A stretch of 64,000 nucleotides of DNA from PFJX01 sp964393825. GTDB taxonomy: Bacteria > Pseudomonadota > Gammaproteobacteria > Burkholderiales > Thiobacillaceae. Under the pieces are notes generated by a model that saw only the letters and a program-made list of their open reading frames with translations, searched no databases and was not told where the DNA came from. The DNA is taken from contig CAYMUY010000022.1 in NCBI GenBank assembly GCA_964393825.1, positions 8,804 through 72,803 on the forward strand, read 5' to 3'. This document shows, piece by piece, positions 26,341-34,268 of the stretch; the first letter of the stretch is position 1; each line of letters starts with the position of its first letter. A program made the translations under genes and the position numbers.

Positions 26341-27555
26341 TCAGTGGATCATCTGGTTCATCTCGAAGATGGGCATCAGGATCGCCAGCACGATGAGCAG
26401 GACGACACCGCCCATCACCAGAATCAGCACCGGCTCCAGCAAGGCGGTGAGCGAAAGCACGCGGGTGTCGAGTTCCTGGGTCTGCTGACTGGCGATGCGG
26501 TCGAGCATTTCCGGGAGACGGCCGCTCTTTTCGCCGCTGGCGACCAGATGCGTCATCACCGGCGGGAACATGCCGGTGGCCGCGATGGCCCGGCTCATGC
26601 TGCCGCCCTCACGCACCCGCTTGAAGATCTCGTCCACGGCGGCGCGCATGGGCAGGTTGCCGACCACGCCGGCGGCTGCCTGCAACGCGGCGAGCAGGGG
26701 CACGCCGCTGCCGGAGAGGATGGCCAGGGTGCTGGTCAGGCGCGCGGTATTGACGGTACGGGTGAGGCGGCCGATCAGCGGCAGGCGCAGCAGGGTAAGG
26801 TGCCAGCGACGGCGGAAGGCCTCGCCGCGCAGGGCGCGCTGGAACAGGAACACGGCGACGGCCAGCGCGCCCAGGAGATAGATGCCGTAACCACGCAGCA
26901 GGTCGGAGAGGCTGATCAGGACGCGGGTCAGCAGCGGCAGGGTCTGGTGCGAGTTCTCGAACACCGCCACCACCTGTGGCACCACATAGGTCAGCAGGCC
27001 GGTCACCACCAGGATGGAGACGGTGGTCACCAGCGCGGGATAGATGAAGGCCAGGCTGACCCGGCGATGCAGGGCATTGCGCGCTTCGATGTAGTCCGCC
27101 AGCCGTTCCAGCACCGCGCCGAGTTTTCCGGAATCCTCGCCGGAGGCGACGATGGTGCGATACAGCTCGGAGAACACGGCGGGGTAGCGCGCCATCGCCC
27201 GCGACAGCGAAGCCCCGCCCAGCACCTCGCCGCGCACTCCGGCAAGCACCCGCTGGGTGGCGACGGATTCGGATTGTTCGATGCAGGCGGAGAGGGACTC
27301 CTCCATGGTCAGGCCGGCCGCCAGCAGCGTCGCCATCTGGCGTGTCGCCAGGGCCAGGTCGGCGGTGGAGAGACCACGTTCGCGGAACCGGTGCTTGCGC
27401 TTTTTCTCCACGCTCTCCAGCAAGACCTCGACCTGGGTCGGGATCAGGCCGCGCTCGCGCAGCTTCGCCCGCGCCTGGCGCGGGGTATCGGCCTCCAGTA
27501 CCCCGCTTTCGCGGCGCCCGGCATTGTCTATGGCTTCAAAGCGAAATCCGGCCAT
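26341..27555 (-). CDS. gspF: Type II secretion inner-membrane platform protein GspF
   Basis: It is the polytopic platform protein that couples the GspE motor to pseudopilus assembly. The protein has 404 residues. Two repeated GspF domains (about 70-190 and 272-394) each end in transmembrane helices, with segments GLTMEESL and SGVPLLAAL at the equivalent places. The start was set at ATG 27555 (MAGFRFEAIDNAGRRESGVLEA), the normal GspF N-terminus; the upstream ATG at 27615 adds a stretch absent from relatives. It is separated from gspE by 130 bases that hold an inverted-repeat element. Confidence 0.95.
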   Translation of the reverse strand: MAGFRFEAIDNAGRRESGVLEADTPRQARAKLRERGLIPTQVEVLLESVEKKRKHRFRERGLSTADLALATRQMATLLAAGLTMEESLSACIEQSESVATQRVLAGVRGEVLGGASLSRAMARYPAVFSELYRTIVASGEDSGKLGAVLERLADYIEARNALHRRVSLAFIYPALVTTVSILVVTGLLTYVVPQVVAVFENSHQTLPLLTRVLISLSDLLRGYGIYLLGALAVAVFLFQRALRGEAFRRRWHLTLLRLPLIGRLTRTVNTARLTSTLAILSGSGVPLLAALQAAAGVVGNLPMRAAVDEIFKRVREGGSMSRAIAATGMFPPVMTHLVASGEKSGRLPEMLDRIASQQTQELDTRVLSLTALLEPVLILVMGGVVLLIVLAILMPIFEMNQMIH

Positions 27556-27621
27556 GATCGTGATCGTTAGCGCAGTGATCGGCCAGAGGCCGGAAATGGG
27601 GGCAACAAAACACACGTCACC

Positions 27622-27680
27622 TGTAGCGCCGGCGTTTCGACGGCGTCCTTGGCAAACGCCGGCGGGGCGCCGGCGCTACA
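27622..27680. repeat. Inverted-repeat element between gspE and gspF
   Basis: A 59-base unit is bounded by perfect 13-base inverted termini, TGTAGCGCCGGCG at 27622-27634 and its complement at 27668-27680. The interior is also GC-rich with secondary stems. Related but less perfect copies occur at 43338-43425 and 51964-51985. It has no coding potential and resembles a small non-autonomous or REP-type repeat. Its place in the gspE-gspF gap could reduce or attenuate read-through. Confidence 0.7.
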
Positions 27681-27685
27681 TGCCC

Positions 27686-29170
27686 TCATGCCCTGGCCAC
27701 CCGCATCACTTCTTCCAGCGTGGTTTCCCCCGCCGCCACCCAGCGCAAACCGTCATCGTAGAGGCTGATCCAGCCGCTGCCGGAGGCAATCTCGCGCAAC
27801 GCGGCCTCGCTGGCGCCGTCATGGATGAGGCGACGGACAGCGTCGGTGAGGGTGAACAGTTCGTAGACACCGGTGCGACCGCGGTAGCCGGTCTGGTTGC
27901 ACTCCGGACAGCCGACCGCGTGCATCACCTGTTCCACGGCGTAGCCCGACAGCGCGGCCTGCTCCATGGCATCGGCCGGCGCGGGGCGCTTGCAGGCGGG
28001 ACAGAGGCGGCGCACCAGGCGCTGGCCGAGCACGCCGATCAGGCTGGTCGCCAGCAGATAGGGTTCCACCCCCATGTCGGCCAGGCGGGTCACCGCGCCA
28101 AGGGCATCATTGGTATGCAGGGTGGCCAGCACCAGATGGCCGGTGAGCGAGGCCTGCACCGCGATCTGCGCGGTTTCCAGGTCACGCACCTCGCCGATCA
28201 TCACCACGTCCGGGTCCTGCCGCAGGATCGCGCGCAGGGCGCGGGCGAAGGTGAGTTCGATGCGAGGGTTGACGTGGGTCTGGCTGATCTGGTCGAGGTC
28301 GTATTCGATCGGATCCTCCACCGTCATGATGTTGAGCCGGGAGGCATCCAGCCGCGACAGGGCGGCGTACAGCGTGGTGGTCTTGCCGGAACCGGTGGGC
28401 CCGGTGACCAGGATGATGCCGTGCGGCGCCCGGATCAGGCTGTCCAGCGCCGCCAGGGTCGACGGATTCATTCCCAGCGCCTCCAGTTCCAGGCGACCGT
28501 GCTGCTTGTCGAGCAGGCGCAACACCACCCGCTCGCCGTGGCCGGTGGGCAGGGTGGATACCCGCACGTCGACGGCGCGCCCGGCCACCCGCAGCGAGAT
28601 GCGGCCATCCTGGGGCAGGCGTTTCTCGGCGATGTCGAGGCTGGCCATGACCTTGATGCGGGAGACCAGCGCCGCGTGCAGCGCGCGCGGCGGCGCCATC
28701 ACGTCGCGCAGGACGCCATCGACCCGATAGCGGATCACCGAGCGGTTCTCGTAGGCTTCCAGGTGGATGTCGGAGGCCCCTTCGCGCAGCGCCTGGGCGA
28801 GCAGCGCATTGATCAGGCGGATGATCGGCGCGTCGTCTTCCGACTCGAGCAGATCGCCCACCGCCGGGATGTCCTGGGCCAGGGCGGAGAGATCGATCTC
28901 CTGCTCCAGGTCGTCCATGATCTGCGCGGCGTGACCTTCCTCGCGCGCGTAGGCCTGGGCCAGGCGGGATTCGAATTCGTCCGTGGCGAGCATGACCGGC
29001 AGCAGCGGCGCCGCCAGGATCCGGCGCGCCTCGGACAGCGCCGCCACGCTGGCGCCCTGGCGCACCCAGACCTCGATGGCATCCCCGACCTGACGGGCGG
29101 CAACGATGCCCTGGCCGCGCGCGGCATGGTAGGGAATGCGCCGGACGACGGCGGGATCGATGATCGACAT
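27686..29170 (-). CDS. gspE: Type II secretion ATPase GspE
   Basis: It is the cytoplasmic motor ATPase of the secretion system. The protein has 494 residues. Its N-terminal MshEN-like domain is followed by the catalytic domain with Walker A GPTGSGKTTTLYAAL, the Asp and His boxes, and Walker B region VVMIGEVRDLETA. A four-cysteine zinc motif (CPAC ... CPEC) near the C-terminus is typical of GspE. The start is ATG 29170, seven bases after the gspD stop. Confidence 0.96.
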   Translation of the reverse strand: MSIIDPAVVRRIPYHAARGQGIVAARQVGDAIEVWVRQGASVAALSEARRILAAPLLPVMLATDEFESRLAQAYAREEGHAAQIMDDLEQEIDLSALAQDIPAVGDLLESEDDAPIIRLINALLAQALREGASDIHLEAYENRSVIRYRVDGVLRDVMAPPRALHAALVSRIKVMASLDIAEKRLPQDGRISLRVAGRAVDVRVSTLPTGHGERVVLRLLDKQHGRLELEALGMNPSTLAALDSLIRAPHGIILVTGPTGSGKTTTLYAALSRLDASRLNIMTVEDPIEYDLDQISQTHVNPRIELTFARALRAILRQDPDVVMIGEVRDLETAQIAVQASLTGHLVLATLHTNDALGAVTRLADMGVEPYLLATSLIGVLGQRLVRRLCPACKRPAPADAMEQAALSGYAVEQVMHAVGCPECNQTGYRGRTGVYELFTLTDAVRRLIHDGASEAALREIASGSGWISLYDDGLRWVAAGETTLEEVMRVARA

Positions 29171-29176
29171 CGGCGC

Positions 29177-31210
29177 TTACTCGGGCCAGACCGTGAAAGA
29201 GGAGGCCGGAGCGGGAGCGGGGACGGCCTGCTTCTGGGCATTCTTCGGTTGCACGGTGAGCACGCTATCCAGTTTCAGATCAGGCAGCTTCTCTGGGGAA
29301 ATGTCCGGCATCAGCCAGCGCTTGGGCGCGGGATAGGCGCCATAGACGTTGCGTATGTATTCGTAACGACCTTGTGTCAGATCGGACATCGACTCCGGCG
29401 TGCGTACCACGACCGGACGCAGGAACACCATCAGATTGGTCTTGGTGCGCTTGCGGGTTTCACTGCGGAACAGAGCCCCCAGCAAGGGGAGGTCACCCAG
29501 ACCGGGCACCTTGTCGACACTATTCTGGACATCGTCCTGAATCAGTCCACCCAGCACGATGGCTTCACCATCTCCGACCAGCACGGTGGTTTCGATGGAT
29601 CGCTTGTTGGTGATGATGCCTGCGGAGTTGCTGGAATCCCGGACACTGGAGACTTCCTGCAAGATTTGCAGCTTGATGGTTCCGCCTTCCGAAACCTGCG
29701 GCTTCACCTTCAGGGTCAGGCCCACGTCCTTGCGTTCGATGGTCTGGAACGGATTCACCGCCGCCGCGGCGCCGCCCGCCGACGCTTGCGCATAACTGCC
29801 GGTGATGAATGGCACATTCTGGCCAATCACGATTTTCGCTTCTTCGTTATCCAGCGTCAGCAGATTCGGGGTCGACAATACGTTTGCATCTGAATCGGAT
29901 TGCAGCGCCCGCGCCAGGGCCGTCATCCCGGTGATGGTCTGGCCGCCAACGGTAATCCGCTGCAACAAGCCCACGGACAGGCCCGGCGCGGGCAACACGG
30001 CGCGGCTGTTCAGACTCAACAGATTCTTCCCGGCGGCGGAAGCGGCGTCGTTGAACACCGAACCGGCAACCAGCGCGGTACCGCCGCCCTCCGCGATCGG
30101 CGTCATCCACTGCACACCGAGATCCGCCACCTTGTCGCTGGTGACTTCCACGATCAGGGCCTCGATGAAAATCTGCGCGCGCTGCGCATCCAGTTTGTCG
30201 ACCACCGCGCGCAGACTGTTGTAGAGATGATCGGGCGCGCTGATCACCAGGGAATTGCTCGCGGCATCGGCCAGAATCGTCACGCCGGTACCGCTGCTCG
30301 CCGCCGGTGTCGCCGGCGTGGCGCCCGTGGCTGCCGCCGATCCGGCGGCCATCGCGCGCAGGGTCTCCGCCAGTTTGGTCGCATCGGCATTGCGCAGATG
30401 CACCACCTGCAGGTTGCTCATGCCGGCGGAAGGCGTATCGAGTTGCGCCACCATCGCGCGCAGGGTGTCCAGCTTGCCCTGGTTGTCGGTTCGCACCATC
30501 AGGCTGTTGCTGCGGCCATCGGCGGCGATCATCATGGAAGTCCCGGCCGCCGCGCCGGCCGGCTCGGCGAACAGGCGGGTCAACTGCTGGGCCAGTTCGA
30601 TCGCGGAGAGGTGTTGCACCTTGATGATGTTGAATTCGGCGTCGTTCGGCTTGTCGATCGCCTCGATGATTTGCGAGATACGCTTGAGGTTATCCGCGTA
30701 ATCGGTGATCACCAGGGTATTGGAGCCGGGATAGGCCGACACCGCGTTGTTCGGCGCGATCAGCGGCCGCAGGACGCCCACCAGCTGCACCGCCGTGGCG
30801 TACTGCAGGGGATAGACCTGGGTCACCACCTGATCGCCCCCCTTCTTCACCACCTTGCCATAGGTATCGCTAAAGTGCTGCTTGGCATCCGCCTCCGGCA
30901 CGATCTTGACCAGATCCTTTCCTTCCACCGCCGTGAAGCCCTGCATGCGCAGCGAGGAAATCAGGATCTGATAGGCCAGGTCCGCGCTCACCGGCTTCAC
31001 CGAGGCGATGCTGATCGTCCCCTTCACGCGCGGGTCGAGCAGGAAGTTCTTGCCGGTGATCTGCCCCATCGCACGCACCACGGAATCGATCTCCGCGTTG
31101 ACGAAATTGAGCATCACCGGGCCGGTCGCCGACATTGCTGGCGCCGCCAGGCAGAACAACGAGAGACAGGCAACTACCATGCCTCGTTTCGATGAGATCC
31201 GTCGCGTCAT
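29177..31210 (-). CDS. gspD: Type II secretion outer-membrane secretin GspD
   Basis: It is the outer-membrane channel of the secretion system. The protein has 677 residues. A signal peptide ending near PAMSA is followed by the N0 domain (VMLNFVNAEIDSVVRAMGQITGKNFLLDPRVKG), the N1-N3 repeats, and the C-terminal secretin beta-barrel domain with VPGLGDLPLLGALFRS. An Ala/Thr/Ser/Gly-rich loop interrupts N3 near 285-305, a common variation. The ATG at 31210 overlaps the gspC stop by four bases. Confidence 0.96.
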   Translation of the reverse strand: MTRRISSKRGMVVACLSLFCLAAPAMSATGPVMLNFVNAEIDSVVRAMGQITGKNFLLDPRVKGTISIASVKPVSADLAYQILISSLRMQGFTAVEGKDLVKIVPEADAKQHFSDTYGKVVKKGGDQVVTQVYPLQYATAVQLVGVLRPLIAPNNAVSAYPGSNTLVITDYADNLKRISQIIEAIDKPNDAEFNIIKVQHLSAIELAQQLTRLFAEPAGAAAGTSMMIAADGRSNSLMVRTDNQGKLDTLRAMVAQLDTPSAGMSNLQVVHLRNADATKLAETLRAMAAGSAAATGATPATPAASSGTGVTILADAASNSLVISAPDHLYNSLRAVVDKLDAQRAQIFIEALIVEVTSDKVADLGVQWMTPIAEGGGTALVAGSVFNDAASAAGKNLLSLNSRAVLPAPGLSVGLLQRITVGGQTITGMTALARALQSDSDANVLSTPNLLTLDNEEAKIVIGQNVPFITGSYAQASAGGAAAAVNPFQTIERKDVGLTLKVKPQVSEGGTIKLQILQEVSSVRDSSNSAGIITNKRSIETTVLVGDGEAIVLGGLIQDDVQNSVDKVPGLGDLPLLGALFRSETRKRTKTNLMVFLRPVVVRTPESMSDLTQGRYEYIRNVYGAYPAPKRWLMPDISPEKLPDLKLDSVLTVQPKNAQKQAVPAPAPASSFTVWPE

Positions 31211-32043
31211 GGTGTTACCCGTATGTTGATATTCATATTGCCGCCCGCTCGCAGGACATCCACGCTCACCCTCTCGCTTTTCACTAGCTGCTCATAGAGC
31301 CGAACCATATCGCCCATGCCGGACAGCGACTTCCCGTTGATTCCGTTCACCACATCGCCGACGCGCAGCCCCAGTTTTTCCGGGAGACCGCCAGCCGGGC
31401 TGTTCTCCAGCACCAATCCGCCACGCGGATGCCGGCCGAAACGCCCCAGCAGCGCCAGCTGATCCGCGCTGCGCAACGATTTCAACAACTGCGCGCGGGA
31501 AAAACCGTACAGCCTGGGGCCCAGTTCTTTCACCTCGACCCGCAGGCCAGCCGGCTCGGCCACGGCGCCAGCCTGCGCCGCCACCATGGTCGCCGGCATG
31601 CGCGCGACCTCGATCTGGCCGCCACGCTGGATTTCCACGCGATCCGGGTAGACCTGATGCAGCACCATGCCGGGCATGAACTCATTCCCCTGCAGCGCCG
31701 ACAAGGTGTGGCCATCGACCACCAGAACGGCGAATCCGGAGCGGCCGTCGCGCGCCGCATAGATACCCTGCACGCTGATATTGGAGGTAGCGGCCACGGG
31801 TTCCTGGCCTGGCGCCGTGGCTCCCACCAGGCCGCCGAACAGGCGGAAGGCCACCACCTTCTCGGCGAGCAACTTGCCGAGGACCGGAGGCGTGGCGGCC
31901 GCGGCCGTGTCGGACGGGCGCGGCGTCACGAACACCCAGGTCCAGTACGCCAGCGTCCAGGCCAGCACCACCAGGGCGAGGAACAGGGCGATGGACGGCA
32001 AGCGGGTCAGCACGGCAGGGCGGGCAATCAAAGGAATAAGCAC
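31207..32043 (-). CDS. gspC: Type II secretion inner-membrane protein GspC
   Basis: It links the inner-membrane platform to the secretin. The protein has 278 residues with one N-terminal transmembrane helix (ALFLALVVLAWTLAYWTWVFV, about 18-40). A periplasmic HR domain follows, in which the gate-contact segment LFG...ISVQGIYAARDGRSGFAVLVVDG is recognisable. A C-terminal PDZ-like domain contains AGGLPEKLGLRVGDVVNGINGKSL. The start is a GTG at 32043 and lacks a strong ribosome site, so the exact N-terminus is uncertain. It is the promoter-proximal gene of the gspCDEF half. Confidence 0.92.
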   Translation of the reverse strand: MLIPLIARPAVLTRLPSIALFLALVVLAWTLAYWTWVFVTPRPSDTAAAATPPVLGKLLAEKVVAFRLFGGLVGATAPGQEPVAATSNISVQGIYAARDGRSGFAVLVVDGHTLSALQGNEFMPGMVLHQVYPDRVEIQRGGQIEVARMPATMVAAQAGAVAEPAGLRVEVKELGPRLYGFSRAQLLKSLRSADQLALLGRFGRHPRGGLVLENSPAGGLPEKLGLRVGDVVNGINGKSLSGMGDMVRLYEQLVKSERVSVDVLRAGGNMNINIRVTP

Positions 32044-32365
32044 CTGTTGTAAACGACGGGACGAGTGTTTCCGGCAACCACCCCCAGCGCCGATCGTCGT
32101 CCCATGGCGTCAAGGGTGAAATACGAAAACGCCTGGCAGGTTAACCCAAGAACGTTGCCGCCGAAACCCGGGTGCGGACGCTCATGGTGGAACCCTCCAT
32201 AGGGGAAGGTGCACTGACTCGATAGAACGAGTGTGCTATCCAGCATTTATCGGACTGGCGTATGGTTGTACCATCCGCAAAAGTCACAGTAACCGACCAT
32301 CCCGCTGTTCCAGGTGGCGCTTGATGGTTCTGTCCCTTTCCCCACTTTCGACGAAGGAACAATCA
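32044..32365. other. Divergent intergenic region between gspC and the exported lipoprotein gene
   Basis: This 322-base gap must carry the promoter(s) for gspC on the minus strand and the lipoprotein gene on the plus strand. It contains only short stems, such as ATGGT TGT ACCAT near 32261 and an ACCATC/GATGGT pair spanning about 32297-32330. No open frame with a credible ribosome site, no clear tRNA and no recognised riboswitch fold was found. The plus-strand gene has AAGGA eight to nine bases before its ATG. Confidence 0.55.
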
Positions 32366-34165
32366 ATGAAAACCTCACGTTGGATCATGCTGACCATGCG
32401 ACTGGGGCTGGCACTGCTCATCGCCGGGCTGGCGGGTTGTGGCGGTGGTGGTGGTGGTGGCTCAACGCCCGCCACGGTCGTCAGTGCGCCCGAGCAGGTC
32501 ACCGTCGATGGCGGCCGCGCCCGGATCACCGTGACCTGGTCGGGCGTCAGTGGCGCCACCAGCTACAACATCTATTATTCCGCCACCACGCCTGTGAACC
32601 CGGCCACCGCGAGCAAGGTCGCCGGCGTCGGCAGCCCGCAGACCATCCGCGACCTGACCAACGGCACCCGCTATTACGCGGTGGTCACCGCCGTCGGCGC
32701 GGGTGGTGAAAGTGCGGTGTCCAAGGAGATATCGGCGGTTGCCGCCGACCCTGCCCCCCCCATGGCTCCCCTCAACATTCATGCCGATGCAGGCAACGGC
32801 CAGATGACCGTGAGCTGGGATGCGGCCGATGGCGCCACTTCCTACAACCTCTACTACGGCACCAGCGCCGCCGTCACCAAGACCAGCGGCACGAAAATCA
32901 CTGGCGTCACCAGCCCGCTCGTCGTGTCACCGCTCACCAGCGGCACCCGCTACTACGCCATCGTCACCGCGGTGAACGCGGTTGGAGAAAGCGCGGATTC
33001 GTTCCATACCAGCGCCACCCCGTCCGCCTCGCCGCCGCCGGTCGCGCCCACCAACCTGCAAGCGGCACTCTCCCCGACCGACCCGACCAAGGTCGTGCTG
33101 ACCTGGACCGCCGCCGCCGGCGCCACCAGTTACAACCTTTATTACGGCAGTTCCTGGGGCGTCACCAAGACCACGGGCACGGCGGTGAACAACATCACCA
33201 GCCCGCATACGATGTCCACGCCGCCGCTGACCCTGAACAAAGCGACCTTCTTTGTGGTGACGGCGAGCAATGCGTCAGGCCAGAGCAGCGAATCCAGCCA
33301 GGTGTCCGCCACCCCGCGTGCCAGCGCACTCGTCGCCGCCAATGCCCGCATGGTCGGCATCCCGGCCGGCAGTTTCCTGTTCGGCGACAGCAACGATGGC
33401 ATCGCTTATGCGCTGCCGGTCAAGTCCATCAATGTCAGCGCGTTTCGCATCGATCGTTACGAGACCACCTACAGCCTGTGGAAGACAGTCTACGACTGGG
33501 CCGTCCTGAACGGCTACGCCTTCGACAACGCCGGCCAGAACGGCTCGGAAGTCACCGGCAGCGACATGCCGGTGACCCGCGTGAGCTGGTATGACGTCGT
33601 CAAATGGCTCAATGCGCGCTCGGAAATGGAAGGGCTCGCACCGGCCTACTACACCGATGCCGGACACACCACGGTCTATCGCAGCGGCCGGGTGGACGTG
33701 CAGAACACCATGGTCGACTGGACCGGAACAGGTTATCGGCTGCCGACCGAAGCCGAGTGGGAAAAAGCCGCGCGCGGCGGCCTGGCGGCCAAGCGCTACC
33801 CCTGGGGCGACGACCCGGCGGACCCGACGCTGGTTTCGAGCGCGCAAGCCAACTACACCGCCGGCCGGACCATCAGCGTCGGCTTGCTGCCGCCCAACGG
33901 CTACGGCCTCTATGACATGGCCGGGAACGTCTGGGAATGGACCTGGAACTGGTGGGTCGCCGACTACAACGACGCCAGCGTCACTGCCAGCGACCCGCGG
34001 GGGCCAAACGCACCGCTGGACATGCTGAACAACTACGTCCGTGTCAGACGCGGCGGCGGCATCGCCTATGGCCCGTATTTCTTGCGCAACGCCGAACGTG
34101 TTGGTCGGGCGGCAACATATACTGCACCCTACTTCGGTTTCCGCGCCGTACGCAGCGGCTTATGA
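32366..34165 (+). CDS. Exported lipoprotein with three fibronectin-III domains and a formylglycine-enzyme-like domain
   Basis: This 599-residue protein has a signal peptide with lipobox LAGC (MKTSRWIMLTMRLGLALLIAGLAGC) followed by a Gly run. Three fibronectin type III repeats, with shared GATSYN(I/L)YY cores, span about 35-325. A sulfatase-modifying/formylglycine-generating-enzyme fold spans about 328-599 and shows IPAGSFLFGDS, GYRLPTEAEWEKAARGG near 455, GNVWEWTW near 519 and a terminal FGFRAVRSG. The paired cysteines that real formylglycine enzymes use near the C-terminus are absent (no Cys in the last 60 residues), so a binding or structural role is more likely. It lies within the secretion locus on the opposite strand to the gsp genes. 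The ATG at 32366 is supported by AAGGA. Confidence 0.85.
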   Translation: MKTSRWIMLTMRLGLALLIAGLAGCGGGGGGGSTPATVVSAPEQVTVDGGRARITVTWSGVSGATSYNIYYSATTPVNPATASKVAGVGSPQTIRDLTNGTRYYAVVTAVGAGGESAVSKEISAVAADPAPPMAPLNIHADAGNGQMTVSWDAADGATSYNLYYGTSAAVTKTSGTKITGVTSPLVVSPLTSGTRYYAIVTAVNAVGESADSFHTSATPSASPPPVAPTNLQAALSPTDPTKVVLTWTAAAGATSYNLYYGSSWGVTKTTGTAVNNITSPHTMSTPPLTLNKATFFVVTASNASGQSSESSQVSATPRASALVAANARMVGIPAGSFLFGDSNDGIAYALPVKSINVSAFRIDRYETTYSLWKTVYDWAVLNGYAFDNAGQNGSEVTGSDMPVTRVSWYDVVKWLNARSEMEGLAPAYYTDAGHTTVYRSGRVDVQNTMVDWTGTGYRLPTEAEWEKAARGGLAAKRYPWGDDPADPTLVSSAQANYTAGRTISVGLLPPNGYGLYDMAGNVWEWTWNWWVADYNDASVTASDPRGPNAPLDMLNNYVRVRRGGGIAYGPYFLRNAERVGRAATYTAPYFGFRAVRSGL

Positions 34166-34268
34166 ATTCAGGAAATGCCTTTTGGCAGGGCGTGGCAACG
34201 TGCATTTTCGACCTGCGTTGCTACATTGAGTCTATGGGGACATTCCCATCTTTTGATTGGAGATAGCC

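Noticed and set aside
27257..29893. A long plus-strand open frame across gspF, gspE and gspD
   Set aside because: It is antisense to three confidently identified secretion genes and shows no family resemblance or ribosome site.
32044..32365. A cyclic di-GMP or other riboswitch upstream of the exported lipoprotein
   Set aside because: Only short stems are present and none of the conserved core sequences of known riboswitches could be matched.
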